64,000 nucleotides of DNA from Parietaria judaica (GCA_954871525.1 OX940865.1:23420420-23484419); one strand, 5' to 3'. Numbered from the stretch's first letter, positions 33,595 to 45,977 are shown. Numbers and translations are program-made. Notes: a model not told the origin generated them from the letters alone.

Positions 33595-34470
33595 TAGAAT
33601 TAAACTTTCTAAACAGTAAATGATTGCCGACGTCGCAGGGAAGGTCGGCGAGGATGGTGTGGCGAAGGACAAGGATGTGCCCGACGTCGCCGGCTAACTC
33701 TACCATGTCGTCGGTATTGTTTGGTTCCTCGCCATCGGTGCGCGTGTGACAGCGCCATAGTCGTCTCCGTAAAAAGGCATCCATGATCGTGCTTGGCTTG
33801 TAATTCGAAGCCTTGATTGCGATCGTCATGTCCGTCGCGACAAAGGACTCTCTTGGTGATGCAACTTCGGTGGTCTCTTGCGAGACAAAATTCTATCCTT
33901 CGGAGAAAAACTTGTTATCCATGAATGTGTCGAGGAAGGTTCCTCGAGGCGGGTTTGTCAAAAGGGTTTTGTCGAGGGTGTCGCCCTCTGTAAATTCCTC
34001 TTCGGTGAATGTGTTCATGCGAACAACATTCCCATACACGGTCTCGGCGTGCTCCGCCTCGTCGTCAGTGGAATCGTTGTACTCATCGTACACTGGTTCG
34101 ATATACTCCGTCTTGCCGTAGATCGACTCGTCGTACACGGACGCACCGTGTTCCGCCTCATCGTACGTCGGTCGTCGTATTCCGGGATAGCCACCTTGAA
34201 CGCCGCTACCCATCCCTCATCTTTCTGGACCTCCGCACGTCCTAGATTCTGCTCGACCAGGTTGGCATGGTTGTCCACGGTGTCGGAGTTGCCTCGACGT
34301 CGTCGCTCCGATTGATCTGCAGCAGCGCAGCCATCTGTCGGGTCAGCAAGTCCATCTGAGCGCGCAATCCGTCGACCTCTTCTTGTCTCACCATATCCTT
34401 TGTCCAGCTTCGTTAACAACTCGAATCTTCGGTGCCTCTACACAGAACGAGTGGCTCTGATACCAACTGA
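33595..34470 (-). pseudogene. Truncated gypsy retrotransposon gag-protease fragment
   Basis: Next to the LTR the - strand reads TTGGTATCAGAGCCACT, the initiator-Met-tRNA primer-binding site. A gag start follows at 34394 (MVRQEEVDGLRAQMDLL then TRQMAALLQIN), typical of plant gypsy gag, but stops and frameshifts appear within about 50 codons. Further on in other frames come FKVAIPEY (gag) and later VLVLRHTILADLP...NHLLFR, like the gag-protease junction. The polymerase part is missing: the copy ends near 33.6 kb at the SINE. Confidence 0.7.
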
Positions 34471-34731
34471 TGTAGAGCGAACTACGGAAGAAATACACAA
34501 GAATGCGTCTCAAGAAGATAAAACTAGGTTCTCAAAGCAAAAGCTTTAATTTTATATTCAAACAAATCTAACAAATGCAGTACGAGAACCAACCCTTATA
34601 AAAGCGAGCTAGGGCTTAAACAATACACATGAAAATAGGAAACTAATTTCTTAAATCTCTCTAACTAAATTAAAACTAATTAATTAAATGATTAAATGCA
34701 AATAAAAGAAATCAATGCGGGGTCATAATTG

Positions 34732-35989
34732 TAGGGCTGAAGGAACCGGGAAATTTAATAATTTTTGTACCTATCCCGAATATTCGGGAAATTTTTCTAT
34801 AGTAACGGTTCCCGTTTTTTTTTGGCATATTTACTGTTTTTTTTTTAAACCAGAACTGGGAAAAAAATGTTAAAGAATCGGGAAAAAATCGTGATAATAT
34901 TCGTGAAAATTTTGTGAAATAAACCGGGAGTAAAACCGGGACAAAATCTGTAACCAAATCCGGTACAAAATCCGAAACACACCATGTTCTAAATGTAAAA
35001 TTACCATGTCTAATAAATCAAAACATCCAAAATTATAAAAACAAGTCATTTCCTTTTCTTTGAATTCTCTTTTTTCTTCTTTTGCTTATCCACGGTGGGA
35101 ACGGTGGGAGCGGAGGAAGCGGTGGGATTTCTGGCCATCTGGTTTACCCACTGTCTCTTCTTCGGACGCTTTCTCTGACTCATTTTAACTAATGCTTGAA
35201 TCATAACTCATAGACCCAGCAACATTAGTATCCATAACTTGTTTAATACATAAGACTATATGACTATATGATATGTATTGACTGAGGGCAAAATTTATTA
35301 ACTATATGATAAAACAGCGACAACAAACGAACGAAGTTGAGGGATTCAAGGCACAGTTGCTTACTGTGAACGAATTTGGAAGTTTTGGATGCGCTTTAAA
35401 GCTTCGAAGCACTCTGTCAGGAAAAGGAAACCGAAATCGAAGCCTGCAAATTGTTGACAATCGAAATCTATACCCTAAATCCCCAATCCACAAATGGAAA
35501 TCGAAATGTCTTGAGAGAGAGAGAGAGATAGGAATACCTTGACGGTGCAGATTTGGCCGTAAGAGTAGAAGGCTCGGTGTCGACGCACTGTCGCAGAGAA
35601 GTGAAAATGGATCGCAGGAGAGATTTGGCCGTAAGAGGAATCGAAGAAGAGAATGAATTGCAAAGTTAGAGAGAGAGGGAATGAATCGCAAGAGGAGGCT
35701 GGAGGGAATAACGAAAAAGTTAGAAAACAACCCTAGTTGAAAACGACATGTACCATAAAACGACATTAAAAATACCAAAAAAAAACATGTTGTTTAAAAC
35801 CGTAACCGGTACCAAAAATTGGGACAAACGGTCCTGATTCCTAGTTCCGGTTCTGGTTCCGAAAATTGGGAACCGAGAAGTACCAGTTCCCTGTTTAAAA
35901 CACAATTTCCCTATTTTTTTTAAACCGTTACGGGACCGGTACCGAAACCGGGACGAAATCGGGAAACGGTGACAAAATTTTCAGCCCTA
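34732..35989. mobile_element. Non-autonomous hAT element, 1258 bp, nested in an LTR
   Basis: Inverted ends TAGGGCTGAA on both sides. Perfect 8-bp duplication CATAATTG (34724-34731, 35990-35997). Subterminal regions have many GGAACCGGGA / ACCGGTACCG motifs. It keeps what may be the start of a transposase gene on the - strand (35183). Confidence 0.92.
35046..35183 (-). pseudogene. Short basic ORF, possible transposase N-terminal remnant
   Basis: 45 codons from ATG at 35183: basic start (MSQRKRPKKRQ), a Thr/Pro/Ser middle, and a Lys-rich end, then a stop. Basic N-termini with nuclear signals are usual in hAT transposases, and the place inside a deleted hAT fits. No catalytic part remains. It could also be chance. 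Confidence 0.3.
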
Positions 35990-36054
35990 CATAATTGGGT
36001 CAATGTGAGGATATCCCCTTGTATCCTCATATATCCGCGTCATAACCACAAACA

Positions 36055-37501
36055 TAAAAAATAAAAATAAAAATAAAAAAATCTAGAAAAGACAGTGATT
36101 TGATCGGTCCTCTCAAATCAAATTACTTAACTCATCAACCCAATGATTGGTCCACAAGTCTATCAAAACAATTCTACACCGCGAAGAACATGCTACACAT
36201 CTTTGTTGTAAAATCAAAGTTTAAATTTTGCGGGTTACCAATACCTGCATTTGGAAATAATCCAAATTTATAGATCAGATTTTGTTAAGAGTCATTTATA
36301 ATTTTAGATAATTTTGTTTTTATATACTTTTATTTTTATATTTTATAAAAATATATTCTTTATCTTAGACAACAGTTAAAATGTTCCCTCAATATGTACT
36401 TTAAATTTTTTTATACTCTATAAACATTTTAATTTTTCGAAAATTTTAAAAATGCCCTTCATTCATAATTTTAAAATTTATTTTCTATACCTTCTTGTTT
36501 TATTTTTGTCAAAAATATAACATATGTTTGGGAAATATTATTAATCATTAATTTAAGGTATTTTATAATTTAATTTTTTTTGTAATGAAAGAGTAAAAAT
36601 ACCTTCTTGTTTTATTTTTGTCCAAAATATAACTTATGTCTGGGAAATATTACCAATCATCATTAATTTAAGGTATTTTATAAAAAAAAATTATATATAA
36701 TGAAAGAGTAAAAACAGAGAAAGAATTCAGAGTAGCTATGTCAAATTACACTAAGAAAATATATTTAGACTGTTTTTATAAATAGAATTAAGGTATACTC
36801 TTAAAAAATGAAAATAAAAATAAAAATAAAAAACTTCTCATATTTTTGTATAACGCATAGAAAATGAATGTCAAGTGGAGGCCTTATTTGCCATCGTCGT
36901 ACTTTTGAGGTTGGAGACTTGTTAGACTTTGTATTAGACTTTATATTTGATAGTTGAGACTTGTTAGAGTTAGATTATGTGTGTATGACATTATCTATGT
37001 GTGTGTATGACATTATCTATGTTTTGTATTAGAGGTATGATATTATCAAAATATTTTATAAGTTTTCTGTCGAAAAGTATCGATAATCCGTCGATAATCA
37101 TCGAAAAGTATTAGTAATCAGTAAGCTACAGTGTTATAGGTTTTCCGTCGGTTAATCGATAAGCTATCGATTAATCCGTCGAAAACGGTAATCGGTTTAT
37201 CGGTAACATCGGTAAGTTGAACCTTGTATCAGAGTACCTAACATAATAAAAAAAAATTAAAAAAAAAGCCCTCATCATCTCACACAATTAAACTAACAAA
37301 TTAAAACACTTTTCGTATCAAACAATTAAAACAAGTTATTAAAATCAAAACTCATTTTTCAAAAACAGAATCCATTCGAACTTGCATGCTCTCTCTCCGT
37401 CGTGGAGGACGAGAAGAACAAGGTTTTGAAACTGTTAAAACATTTTAATTGATTTGTTCTGATTTAATGTTTAATTTATTACATACGTACTATATTACTT
37501 G

Positions 37502-37540
<39 letters not shown>

Positions 37541-37656
37541 TAGTTTTGTAGTAAGTCATTTTCTGTCGGCAATTATAAAGCCGTATATAATAAGTACGTA
37601 AGTAATGAACTTCTCATCTCATCATTTTTCATCTCATAATTAACAAAGACAGAGCA
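36055..37656. other. 5' flank of gene D, AT-rich
   Basis: No gene. Contains a tandem pair of ~112-bp copies (about 36488-36598 and 36600-36715, each with TACCTTCTTGTTTTATTTTTG). 37070-37230 is dense in CGATAATCG / TCGGTTAATCGA palindromic motifs ending AACCTTG, like a worn hAT end. (AT)n lies at 37509-37534. Confidence 0.5.
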
Positions 37657-39298
37657 ATGGAGAAAGCACTCTCGATGGAACAGCTCGAGCTCAAAGCACA
37701 GGCCAAGCTTCAGAACCTGAGCTTCAGCTTCATAAACTCCATGGCGTTGAAGTGGGCAGTCCAGCTTGGTGTCGCTGACGTCATCCACAGCCATGGCCAG
37801 CCCGTCACCGCAGCTCAGATCGCTGCCGCTCTGCCTATCCACCCGTCCAAAGCCCAAAACGTGGCGCGCCTCATGCGCCTCTTGGCCCACTCCGGTCTCT
37901 TCAGCACCGGAACAACACCGACAGGCAGCGAGTGTACCTACGCGCTCACCGCCGAGTCGAGGCTCCTCCTGATGTACGGCTCTCCCGGCGTGTCTCCGCC
38001 CGTGGCATCGGTATTTGAACTCCACGGAATCGGAAATCGGAGAAACTTTCACTAAATGAACCTCTTTTGCTTTTGTTCTTCTCCCATTATTCATCTACTC
38101 TCTTCCTTGATTTTAACAGGCGGCGAGCAAGGCAATGATGGAGTCGTGGCAGCACCTGAGCGCTTGGTTCCAGAGCGACGACTCTGCCACGGCTTTTGCC
38201 GCCGCACACGGCGCCAATTTCTGGGACTACGGACGCGCCGACAGCGCGTACTCTCGTGCGTTCGCCGCCCGAATGGCTAGTGACAGCCAGATGGTGGCGA
38301 GAGCGTTGGTGGGGACGCCGGAGCTGAGGCGAGTGTTCGAGGGAGCGGGGTCGCTCATGGACGTCGGCGGCGGCATCGGAACTCTATCGAGGGTTGTGGC
38401 GGCGGAGTTTCCAGCGATGAAATGCGTCGTTTACGACTTGCCTCACGTGGTGGCGGGTCTGGAAGGAAGCCATAACCTGGAGTTTGTCGGAGGAGATATG
38501 TTTGAAGCAGTTCCTGCTGGAGATGTTGTTTTGTTGAAAGTACGTTTAATGTTTCCACTTTCCGTCCTTGTTTATTATAAAGCATTTCGTTGAGACTTGG
38601 ATTTTAAAGGAAAAATCGCGATAGATATACTTAAATTTTAACTAACATGAGCAACACGCAGGGCTCAAACCCAAAGATTAGCGACAAAAGTTCTTGAAAG
38701 CAACAAATGTAGAAGTGACAGATTTTTTCTTATAATTTTGGTCAATTTTTTAACATAATGCTACATTTATATAAATATGTTCGTCCAGCTCTCTAATATC
38801 TTCTCTCCTTTAAAATTCCGGCGAAAAAATATATTTAGCTGCACTTTTGTTCATTTTAATTACTTTTGTCACTATTTTTTTTTTCATAAAGACCCATATT
38901 GTTTCAATTGATCAAAGTGTAGATACTTTTATTGTGATCATCTCAATTTTAACACTTGTTTAAAACTGATAAGAATAATAATTTACAGTGCCATATTACA
39001 CGACTGGAGCGACGAAGAGAGCGTGAAGATACTGAAGCAGTGCAAAAAGGCAATCACAAGGCCAGGCAGTGCCAAGAATGGCAAAGTGATTTTGATCGAC
39101 ATGGTTGTTCAGAGTGACTTTGACGACCATGAAGCCGTCGAGACTCAGTTCTTCTATGATTTGCAGATGATGGTTCTGTTCAACGGAAGAGAGAGGAGCG
39201 AGAAAGAATGGGCGAAGCTCTTCTCCGATGCCGGTTTCAGCGGCTACAAGATCACTGCCGGCCTCGGAATGAAGTCTCTCATCGAGGTTTATCCTTGA
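37657..39298 (+). pseudogene. O-methyltransferase gene D with frameshift at the last splice junction
   Basis: Exons 37657-38010 and 38120-38539 are intact (258 codons) and very like gene C, with SAM loop MDVGGGIGT and GGDMF present. Exon 3 should start right after CAG at 38988. Gene C has TGG before ATATTACACGA; here TGCC stands there, one base more, so normal splicing shifts the frame and meets an early stop. The correct frame (HDWSDEE ... SLIEVYP) is otherwise open to 39298. An in-frame cryptic acceptor (GAAGAG, exon from 39020) would remove the catalytic His. The donor is AAA|GTACGT instead of AAG|GTACGT. So the gene is probably dead or makes a catalytically empty protein; a sequencing error of one base is the alternative. 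Confidence 0.75.
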
Positions 39299-40120
39299 GA
39301 GATATCTCGTTAGGGTTTCAACTTTCAATAAAGGATTGTCATATATTTTGGAGAAGAGCTGATCAAGATATGATCATATCATATATATGAATATGACAAG
39401 CAATTTAAATGAATAATAAAAAGACACCATTATGAGGTGACTCTATATTACATGAATTTTTCCGACCGGTACGTACTTGGAAATATTTTACGTGAATATA
39501 CGGCAGTTCTCTACTACACAAATTATGAAATAAAATAAAAAATCTCAGAAGCTATATTTCATTTCTAGTGGTGATAAATGTGGCTATAATAGACTAAAAA
39601 AAAAAAAGAAAACCCTAATATATATATATATATATAAATAATAATAATAACAAGGAAAATAGTATCACCTAATTACGGGTCGAAACTCGAAATCGTGGAA
39701 TGTAGTAAGTGAATTTGGACAACCAACTCAAAAGGTTATTACGAAATCCGTAATAACGTTATTGTGGGTTGGAAATTTCTTATGTACGTCTTAAACATTG
39801 TACTATTATTAGTGTAAAATGAACATTATTCAAAACTTAGGGAATATAGATATAAGGCCTCAGCTTAGCAAATTAGTCATTTAGGGTAGGGTCAACACCT
39901 TCTGGTTTCGCCTTATTTCGGGCTTATCGGGAAGCGGCTTCAGCTCCGACAAGCCCCACGCGCCCACAAATATAGTGTATCATACACATATGCAGTCTGC
40001 CATAGGCACTCACTTGCAACAACGTATTACTCTTTGGCAATGGCGGGGCCAACCTTCCGGTTCAGACGAAGCACTGCATAACCATTATAGATGTTGCCGA
40101 CCTAATTTAAACGGCATCTA
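39299..40120. other. 3' flank of gene D, paralogous to that of gene C
   Basis: Matches the gene C flank in blocks (39300-39360, 39430-39500, 39860-40010). No gene. (AT)n and (TAA)n lie at 39619-39650. Confidence 0.55.
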
Positions 40121-40129
40121 ACTTTCAAT

Positions 40130-40706
40130 ATCTTATTTATGTGTTCATATTTTGAGTATTCAAGCAAGATAAGTATATAGGTTCAAAACTACATATTTAA
40201 TAAATACAAGACATTATTGTATACAACAAAGCACATTTGTAACTTAAATATGTAGGTGAAATGTATAATATTAAGTTACTTTATTAGTTAAAGGGTATAA
40301 TATTAAGTCAAATTATTATGTGAAGTGAATATGTATGTTAATTAAGTGAATATGCATGTTAATTGTATATGTATGTTAACATATTTAATATTAGTTGAAA
40401 TGTATAATATTAAATGAATATGTATATTAAGTGTATATGTGTGTTAGGTGAAGTTAATATGTATGTTAAGTGTATAATTATTTTTGCCAAAATCTACTAA
40501 AAAATTGATTTTTAGCGAAATTTCAACTATTTTTTTTGCAATTTTTACTCACAAAACCGATATTCCACCCACATGTCCATGCGAATTTCGCAAATAAAAT
40601 AGTAAAAAACCAACGAAACGTAAACGTTTTTCTTTCGCATATCCAAAAAATATAAAAAACGGTCGACATTTTCATTAAAAAAATCCCAAAATTTAACACT
40701 TTAAAT
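40130..40706 (-). mobile_element. Inverted partial copy of the element at 40930
   Basis: Read in reverse it follows 40930-41530 of the complete element (TTAAATTTTGGG..., TTTCGCATATCC, TACATATTTAAGTTACAAATG). The two copies face each other with ~225 bp between, making a foldback of about 600 bp per arm. Confidence 0.75.
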
Positions 40707-40929
40707 CTTTAAAGTAGTTCCTTTAAAAAAAAAAAAAAAATCTTTAAAGTAGTTCCATTACTTCCATAGTAGAAACGTTTTAAATCAGGCATTACATTAC
40801 AAATAGTACGACAAAGTATACGAATAGTTAAAGAAAGTGGACGACAAAAGTGGACATGGTGTCAGGGAAAGAGATTCGATGTTGATCTTGAAGATTTTTT
40901 TAACGCAATCATTCAATTATAGTGAATAG

Positions 40930-41725
40930 CAAGTTGTTAAATTTCGCGATTTTTTATGAAAATATCGACCGATTTTCGTTTTTTGAGGATATGCGAAAGG
41001 AAAACCTTTTCGTTTCGCTGATTTTTTATCATTTTTCGCGAAATTCGCATGGGCAGGTGGATAGAATATCGTTTTTTGTTTTTGTGAGTAAAAATTGCGA
41101 AAAATGGTTGGAATTTCGCAAAAAATCATATTTTTGATAAATTTTGACAAAAATACCAATTAAACTTTCGGCAAAAACAATTAACTTAATATTATACACT
41201 TGACATACATATTAAATTTATCTAACATACATATACACTTAATATACATATTCATTTAATATTATACACTTCAACTAATATTAAATTTGTTAACATACAT
41301 ATATACAATTAACATGCATACTCACTTAATATTACACACTTAATTAACATGCATATATTTACTTCACATAATAATTGACTTAATATTATACACTTCAAGT
41401 AATAAAGTGACTTAATATTATACATTTCACCTACATATTTAAGTTACAAATGTGTTTTGTTGTATATAATTATGTCTTGTATTTATTAAATATGTAGTTT
41501 TGAACCTATATAAATATTTTGCTAAAATACTCAAATATTTTTTACAAAATATCCGTCGAAAACCCCATCGGCATGCGGTATGCCCATGCGAAAAATGCGG
41601 TATATGTGGCATGCGGCATGCCTTTTTTTTTTTACAATTTGCCCATCGACATACTCATCGGCAAGCGATATATCTATAAAACGGAAAATGCGAAACAACA
41701 TCGGCAAGCGACATTTTAAACCTTG
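40930..41725. mobile_element. hAT-like non-autonomous element, 796 bp
   Basis: Ends CAAGTTGTTAAA and, reversed, CAAGGTTTAAAA. Perfect 8-bp duplication GTGAATAG (40922-40929, 41726-41733). The paralogous gene C flank (29812-29830) has the uninterrupted site GTGAACAGTGAGAAAT, confirming the insertion. Confidence 0.87.
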
Positions 41726-41733
41726 GTGAATAG

Positions 41734-43940
41734 TGAGAAATATTATTATTGTGTTTCAGTCGTCTACTTGAGTTCCACTAAAAATGAGTTCCGAAACCAT
41801 ATGAATCTTTAGCACTAAATCAGCATCATTAAAAGTAATTACAAAATAATGGGATTGATCATTAACATATATTTGCAATGTATGTTTAATAAACATTTTA
41901 CTTTGAAAGGCTCTTACTTCAATACTTTATTCAACAATAAAATCACGTACATTATAAAAGTTACAATGTTTAATATATATTAGTTTCACAAGGATATTAT
42001 ATAAATAAAAAACAAGAAAAGTATCTCGAAGTATCTCAAGTTCATGGGATATTCTAAATATTATTTTTTAGAAACAAAAATATCAAAATGTTAAAAAATT
42101 ACTTATACCGTCATTATTAAACCGTTAACTTTCATAAAATATCATTCTTTTGCGGCATAAGTAAATAAGTTAGGAAAACTACACTCATAGATTCCAAAAC
42201 ACCATTAATTTCCTCAATAGACTCCAAATTTTCATAATTCATAAAATAGACTTTTGAAAAATAATTAAGTCAACCCCTAAAAATTTAGTCACTTCATTTC
42301 GACAGTTTATGTCCTAAAATTTGGATCATTATCGTCATGAAATTTAGAAACTAATATCATATCATCTTGACAGTTAATGTCCTGAAATTTGGACAACTAA
42401 TGTGCTAAATATGAAAATTAATGTCCTGAAATTTGGACAACTAATGTGCTAAATATGAAGCTTAATGTCCTGAAATTTGGACACTAATCCTGAGAAATTA
42501 AAATGATGGGTTAAGAGTGGGTAAATTTGACCTAAAATTTTAAAAAGCCTATTGTTTGACAATTATGAAATACTTGGAATTTATTGAGGGAATTAATGGT
42601 TTTTTAGAGTCTATTGAGTGAAGTTTCCCATAAGTTATTAGTAATAGTAATGACGTAAGTAGTTAAATTATTATCATTTATTAACGACATAAGTATTTAA
42701 GTTATTATTATAGACATAAAATATATAGAATTAATGGATAAAATTATAAAAGAAACACAAATGATAATAACTTAAGTATTTATATCGTCAATAATAAGTT
42801 AAGAGTTTAAGATATTTATGTAATTTTAACCACTAATTCTATATATTTTATCTATCAAATAAGAACTTAATTATTTATGTCACTAATAAATGATAATAAC
42901 TTAAGTATTTGCGTCGTCAATAGTAACTTAAAAACTTATGCCCTGTTATATATTTATATATTTTGGAAGTTAACGGTTTTTAGTATAAAAGTTTTAATAT
43001 TTTAATATTTTTGCCTCTAAAAAATAAGGTTTAGAATATGCCGTGAACTTTGAGGTACTTCAAGATACTTTTGCTAGTATCGTCCCTACTATATATAATA
43101 TAAGAAATTTATTTTTTTATACCTTCAACTCTTATATTTAGCGAAAATACACCCACATGTTTCAAAAACATCTAAAATATATCATCAGCATATGATTTGA
43201 TAAATTAAATTATTATTTAAATAATTCAAAAATATAACTCTAAATATAAAGTTTTAGTTTGGCGGAAAAAAAAACTGTTAGTAAAACTAATTTTGAGTTT
43301 GGAGGACAGGTGCCCAACTTTATTTCGGGGCGGCGGCGACGACGGAGAGTGGTTCGTGCTGGCCCATTTATGGAGAGGCCCAACAACAAAGGGAAATGCC
43401 TAATATGCCCAGGCCACATTCTATGGCAGTCATAAGCTAGGGATAGCAATTTAAAAGAATTCATTTTCCATTTTCATTTTGATATTTCTTTAATATTGCA
43501 TTTCCTTAATTCATTACCGTAGCTGTTTGGTAGAAGTCTTCCTTTCCTTTTAGTTTCAATTTTCCGCAAGTTTCTTTAGTTTTTTTAGAGTTTCCGCTCA
43601 CTTAACGAGCGTTCGGCAGGGGTCGGTGCAGTGGAGGACCTACCCTTTGCGGTGGTGAGGTTGAACTCCGCCAAAATAAATATCTTTTGATATTTTTTTA
43701 ACACTAAATTTTTTAGAAAATTATAAATTAACCTCCTCTATTTACAACTAAAAAAATTAAACCAATCTCGTAAAGTCTAAATCCTTGTTATGTCTAAGGA
43801 TTGGTGGGGGGTGAGCAAAAGTGGTCGGGAGGTTTGGAGAAGACGAATTTGGAGCGGTGGCCAGCGGCATTGACGGGGAGAGAAAGAAGCGCAAACATAA
43901 TATCTAGTGTTGACGGCATTGTCCTCGTTAATGTATAGAA
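41734..43940. other. AT-rich intergenic stretch
   Basis: No gene supported. Mostly low-complexity with many short repeated phrases (AAGTATTTA, GACATAA around 42650-42950). A GC-richer patch at 43310-43470 has no open frame of note. Confidence 0.45.
42376..42485. repeat. 44-bp tandem repeat, about 2.5 copies
   Basis: Unit beginning TTAATGTCCTGAAATTTGG at 42376, 42420 and 42464. The first two copies are nearly identical. Confidence 0.9.
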
Positions 43941-43949
43941 ATATGTCAA

Positions 43950-44595
43950 ATTATAAATTTTCACACCGTTAAAGTTATTAGTGAAAAAAAAAAAGTCGAC
44001 AGTTTATGATAAAACAAAAAAATGATAATACCAAAAAGGGAAATTTCATTAAATAATCTTCAATACACCACAAACTCTATTACTTACACTTAAATTTTCA
44101 TAATTCTCAAAACAACTTTTTCAAATTTCATGTACCAAAATACCCCTGCAAAATGGACATACCGCGTCCTAAAAACCTTATAAAATGTCATTCATAGAAA
44201 TGTTTTGAATTTCTAAATTATAAATTTTCACACCGTTAAAGTTATTAATGAAAAAAAAAGTCGACGGTTTATGATAAAACAAAAAAATTATAATACCAAA
44301 AAGGGAAACTTCATTAAATAATCTTCAATACACCGCAAATTCTATTACTTACCCTTAAATTTTCATAATTCTCAAAACAACCTTTTAAAATTTCATGTAC
44401 CAAAAAACCCTGCAAAATGGACATACCGCGTCCTAAAAAATAGACATATCGCATCCTGAAAAATGGACAAGTTTCGGTTATTTTGGCATGAAAATTTTGA
44501 AAATGTTGTTTTGAGAATTATAAAAATTTGAGGGTTAGTAATAGAATTTGTGGTGCATTGAGGGTTATTTTATGAAATTTTTTTACCAAAAGAAA
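43950..44595. mobile_element. Foldback MITE cluster: two direct copies and one inverted arm
   Basis: The ~230-bp segment TATAAATTTTCACACCG ... CATACCGCGTCCTAAAA occurs at 43951 and 44218. 44460-44590 is an inverted version of part of it (TTTTGAGAATTATAAAAATTTG against its reverse). Likely a MITE with a partial tandem duplication. Confidence 0.65.
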
Positions 44596-44943
44596 AACTT
44601 CAAATAAATAAAAAATCACCATTATTATATATCGCATTAAATATTGTACTTAACATAATTGTTATATCAATAAAATTATTTTATATTATATAATTTTATA
44701 AATAAAATTGAAGTGAAATTATAAATATTATTATTATAGGTTATTGGTGAGCTCAAAAAATCTTATGAATAAATATTTTTTTCTGTAAAATCATAGTTTA
44801 TATATATAAATTATCGATAAATTTATTACTCGTCGATAAATCGTAAAATTTAACCATCAAGTTTTAATCAATAACGATTTATTGAACCGCGGTACGAAAT
44901 ACTAATCCCAAATACGCAGGTATTTATATACATCGAGTCTATC

Positions 44944-45185
44944 AAAATGCCAAAACACAAACACAACGCAAGAATCTAGTAGTGCAATGGCGGCAAAACC
45001 CTTAGAAAATCATAATGTATGCTATTACCTCTACATTTTGAAACGAAAAAACCGAATCCGGACATCTCGTAAAAGAGAGGGTTATGGCCTAAATACTAAT
45101 AAATTACTTAAAATATATTTAAGCCATCAAAATGCCACAACACAAAGAATGTATGTAGTACTGCAATGCAAACAAAACCCTTGAA
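44944..45185. repeat. Direct repeat upstream of the RING gene
   Basis: 44945-45010 (AAAATGCCAAAACACAAACA ... GCAAAACCCTTAG) recurs at 45128-45185 with changes. Confidence 0.6.
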
Positions 45186-45357
45186 TATCAAAGTATTTTT
45201 GTCCATAATAAAAAAATTATCGATGTGATAATAATAAGAGAGAATTATTATTATCCAAAAGAGAAGATGAGACGAGAGACAGTTGTCTAAAACCCTATCA
45301 TTTCCAGACACACACAACGTGGTATTATTTCTCCAAAACGACAAAACGACAGCAAAT

Positions 45358-45380
45358 TCTCTCTCTCTCTCTCTCTCTTT
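45358..45380. repeat. (CT)n microsatellite in the RING gene leader
   Basis: About 11 CT units, likely in the 5' UTR or core promoter, as is common in plant genes. Confidence 0.85.
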
Positions 45381-45500
45381 GAATGCAAATAAGCAATAAT
45401 AATCTCCAGACACAGAGAGAATTTCAGGCACAATTTTCCCCCAAATTCTTCCTCGAATCCTCTCTTTCTGCTCCTCAGATCTGATCGATCCTCGTGCTCG

Positions 45501-45977
45501 GTACGTATACATTGCTCTAATTCGAGATCGTTGTCTTGATTCGCTGGTTTCACTTCCTGTTTCGGTGTAATTTGTTGAATTTTTGTGCCACCCTTCCAAT
45601 TTTTGGGGTTTTTCCTTTGATTTGGTGTTGATTGGGAGCTTTGGGAGGACTGTCTCTGTTTGATCGTAATTGGTCCGAATTACTGTTTGGATTGCTTTCT
45701 GATTATCGAAGAAAATGGAGATCGTAATCGCTGTTTTGCGTAAGCAGAACAAGTCGATCTCGTGAAGCGGTTGGGTATGAGACTTTGTTCTAAGTTTTTT
45801 TTTTTGGGTAGAAACTCGCTTTGAAGAAATCGCTCTTTGTTGTACGATTTCTTGAACTTGAGGCTGTTTCTGTCGATTTCACAACTTATTTCATGAATTG
45901 ACTGGTAATTTGGCTTCTTGGAGCTGCGAGTTTCGCAAATGGGAAGTTGTTTCATTTCTTTCCTGTTCTTCATGCAG
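45501..45977 (+). other. Probable 5' UTR intron of the RING gene
   Basis: Donor CTCG|GTACGT at 45501 and acceptor TTCATGCAG ending at 45977, with a T-rich interior. The start codon follows at 46048. Leader introns are usual in this gene family. Confidence 0.6.

Larger units (their letters stand above)
34471..36054 (-). repeat. LTR of the gypsy fragment, split by a hAT element
   Basis: The + strand starts TGTAGAGCG at the primer-binding site and ends CCACAAACA near 36054. Without the nested hAT and its duplicated flank it is about 318 bp. A TATA-like TTATAAGGG lies at about 34600 (minus). Confidence 0.6.

Noticed and set aside
35302..35778. 158-codon minus frame in the hAT element
   Set aside because: Leu/Ser/Phe-rich text from CT-rich DNA, no similarity to a transposase that I can see.
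37040..37250. Complete hAT element with flanks TATTAGAG / TATCAGAG
   Set aside because: Flanks match at 7 of 8, but the inner ends are not inverted repeats.
4894..39298. Metabolic gene cluster
   Set aside because: Only methyltransferases are present, with no other biosynthetic enzymes; simple tandem duplication is enough.
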